Source: Bifidobacterium aesculapii
GTDB lineage: Bacteria > Actinomycetota > Actinomycetes > Actinomycetales > Bifidobacteriaceae
NCBI RefSeq assembly: GCF_001417815.1
Contig: NZ_BCFK01000028.1
Coordinates: 51,611 to 115,610 of the forward strand
Direction of reading: 5' to 3'
DNA: 64,000 bases
Shown here: positions 63,914-64,000 of the stretch, piece by piece
How the letters are laid out: each line of letters opens with the position of its first letter
Numbering within the stretch: position 1 is the first letter of the stretch
The notes under the pieces: model-generated
What the model was told of the DNA's origin: nothing
The model's input: only the letters and a program-made list of their open reading frames with translations
Database searches by the model: none
Program-made: the position numbers and the translations under genes

Positions 63914-63955
63914 TTTTGTGCGGGGAATGCGGGGTTTTGTGCGGGGAATGCGGGG
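63914..63955. repeat. Perfect 21-bp tandem duplication
   Basis: Unit TTTTGTGCGGGGAATGCGGGG twice in a row without mismatch (63914-63934 and 63935-63955). Confidence 0.9.
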
Positions 63956-63964
63956 GAAAAGGAA

Positions 63965-63995
63965 AAGCCCGGGGGCGTGTGTGCTCTCCGGGCTT
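63965..63995 (-). terminator. Terminator of a gene beyond the right edge
   Basis: Arms AAGCCCGG and CCGGGCTT; on the minus strand followed by TTCCTTTTCC. It would stop leftward transcription from outside the window before the hisD promoter. Confidence 0.6.
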
Positions 63996-64000
63996 GGTTA

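Larger units (their letters stand above)
63683..64000. other. Intergenic region upstream of hisD
   Basis: No gene supported. It holds the hisD promoter (TACGAT at 63691-63696 on the minus strand), a structured segment (CCCTTCG at 63810-63816 pairing with CGAAGGG at 63838-63844), a perfect 21-bp tandem repeat (63914-63955) and a terminator-like hairpin at the right edge. Confidence 0.6.

Overview
The window reads as chromosome of a Bifidobacterium-like, high-GC Gram-positive actinobacterium. Support comes from strong AGGAGG-type ribosome sites mixed with probably leaderless genes, an unusually long NAD-dependent DNA ligase, YkoE-type and RibU ECF vitamin transporters, an oleate hydratase, a polyphosphate glucokinase, a DUF3043/DUF4191 pair and a his operon of the bifidobacterial type. 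The species cannot be named from the sequence alone. No tRNA, rRNA, CRISPR array, insertion sequence or integrase was seen.

Left part (1-7000): start of the arginine operon (argC, argJ) behind a double ArgR-type operator, a DUF4190-like membrane protein, pheST, and a SpoU-family RNA methyltransferase. Accessory block (7000-14400): visibly lower in GC and built from conflict-type modules. It holds a three-gene ABC-3C system (SMC-like ATPase, middle component, CTD protein with an HNH-like zinc finger), a three-gene module of a polymorphic-toxin-like protein, a small acidic protein and a DUF4417 protein, and an intact HEPN/MNT (hepT-mntA) pair sitting inside a decayed type I restriction locus (hsdM, rhuM and hsdS remnants). 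Fragments of the SpoU gene and of a second ABC-3C ATPase recur at 12.1-12.4 kb. They share an exact 41-bp direct repeat with the intact copy, which marks the segment as a recombination product.

Middle part (14.4-31 kb): an ECF thiamine-precursor transporter (YkoE-EcfA-EcfT) behind a TPP-like riboswitch, then a second accessory locus with two small secreted cysteine peptides, a small membrane protein and a two-component system. After that come an M20 dipeptidase, DUF3043, a lone dihydrolipoamide dehydrogenase-like protein, DUF4191, glutamine synthetase I, an aldo-keto reductase, an LSKTG-anchored InlB-repeat surface protein and oleate hydratase. Right part (31-64 kb): ligA, mrp, a large unknown protein, a GT-C-like membrane protein, an arylsulfotransferase gene broken by one in-frame TAG, a divergent ABC ATPase, an aminotransferase with ppgK, and a nitroreductase. 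A flavin block follows: FMN riboswitch, ribU, a fused EcfA-EcfA-EcfT protein, and an oppositely oriented FMN-binding lipoprotein-like/ApbE/ferric-reductase-like trio. The window ends with an MFS exporter, a second glutamine synthetase, DUF2252, and the hisD-hisC-hisB-orf-hisH-hisA operon.

Functionally the core genes serve amino-acid biosynthesis (Arg, Glu/Gln, His), translation (PheRS) and vitamin uptake (thiamine precursor, riboflavin), with surface redox chemistry next to flavin supply. The novelty lies in the 7-14.4 kb conflict island and the 17.7-20.3 kb peptide/two-component locus.
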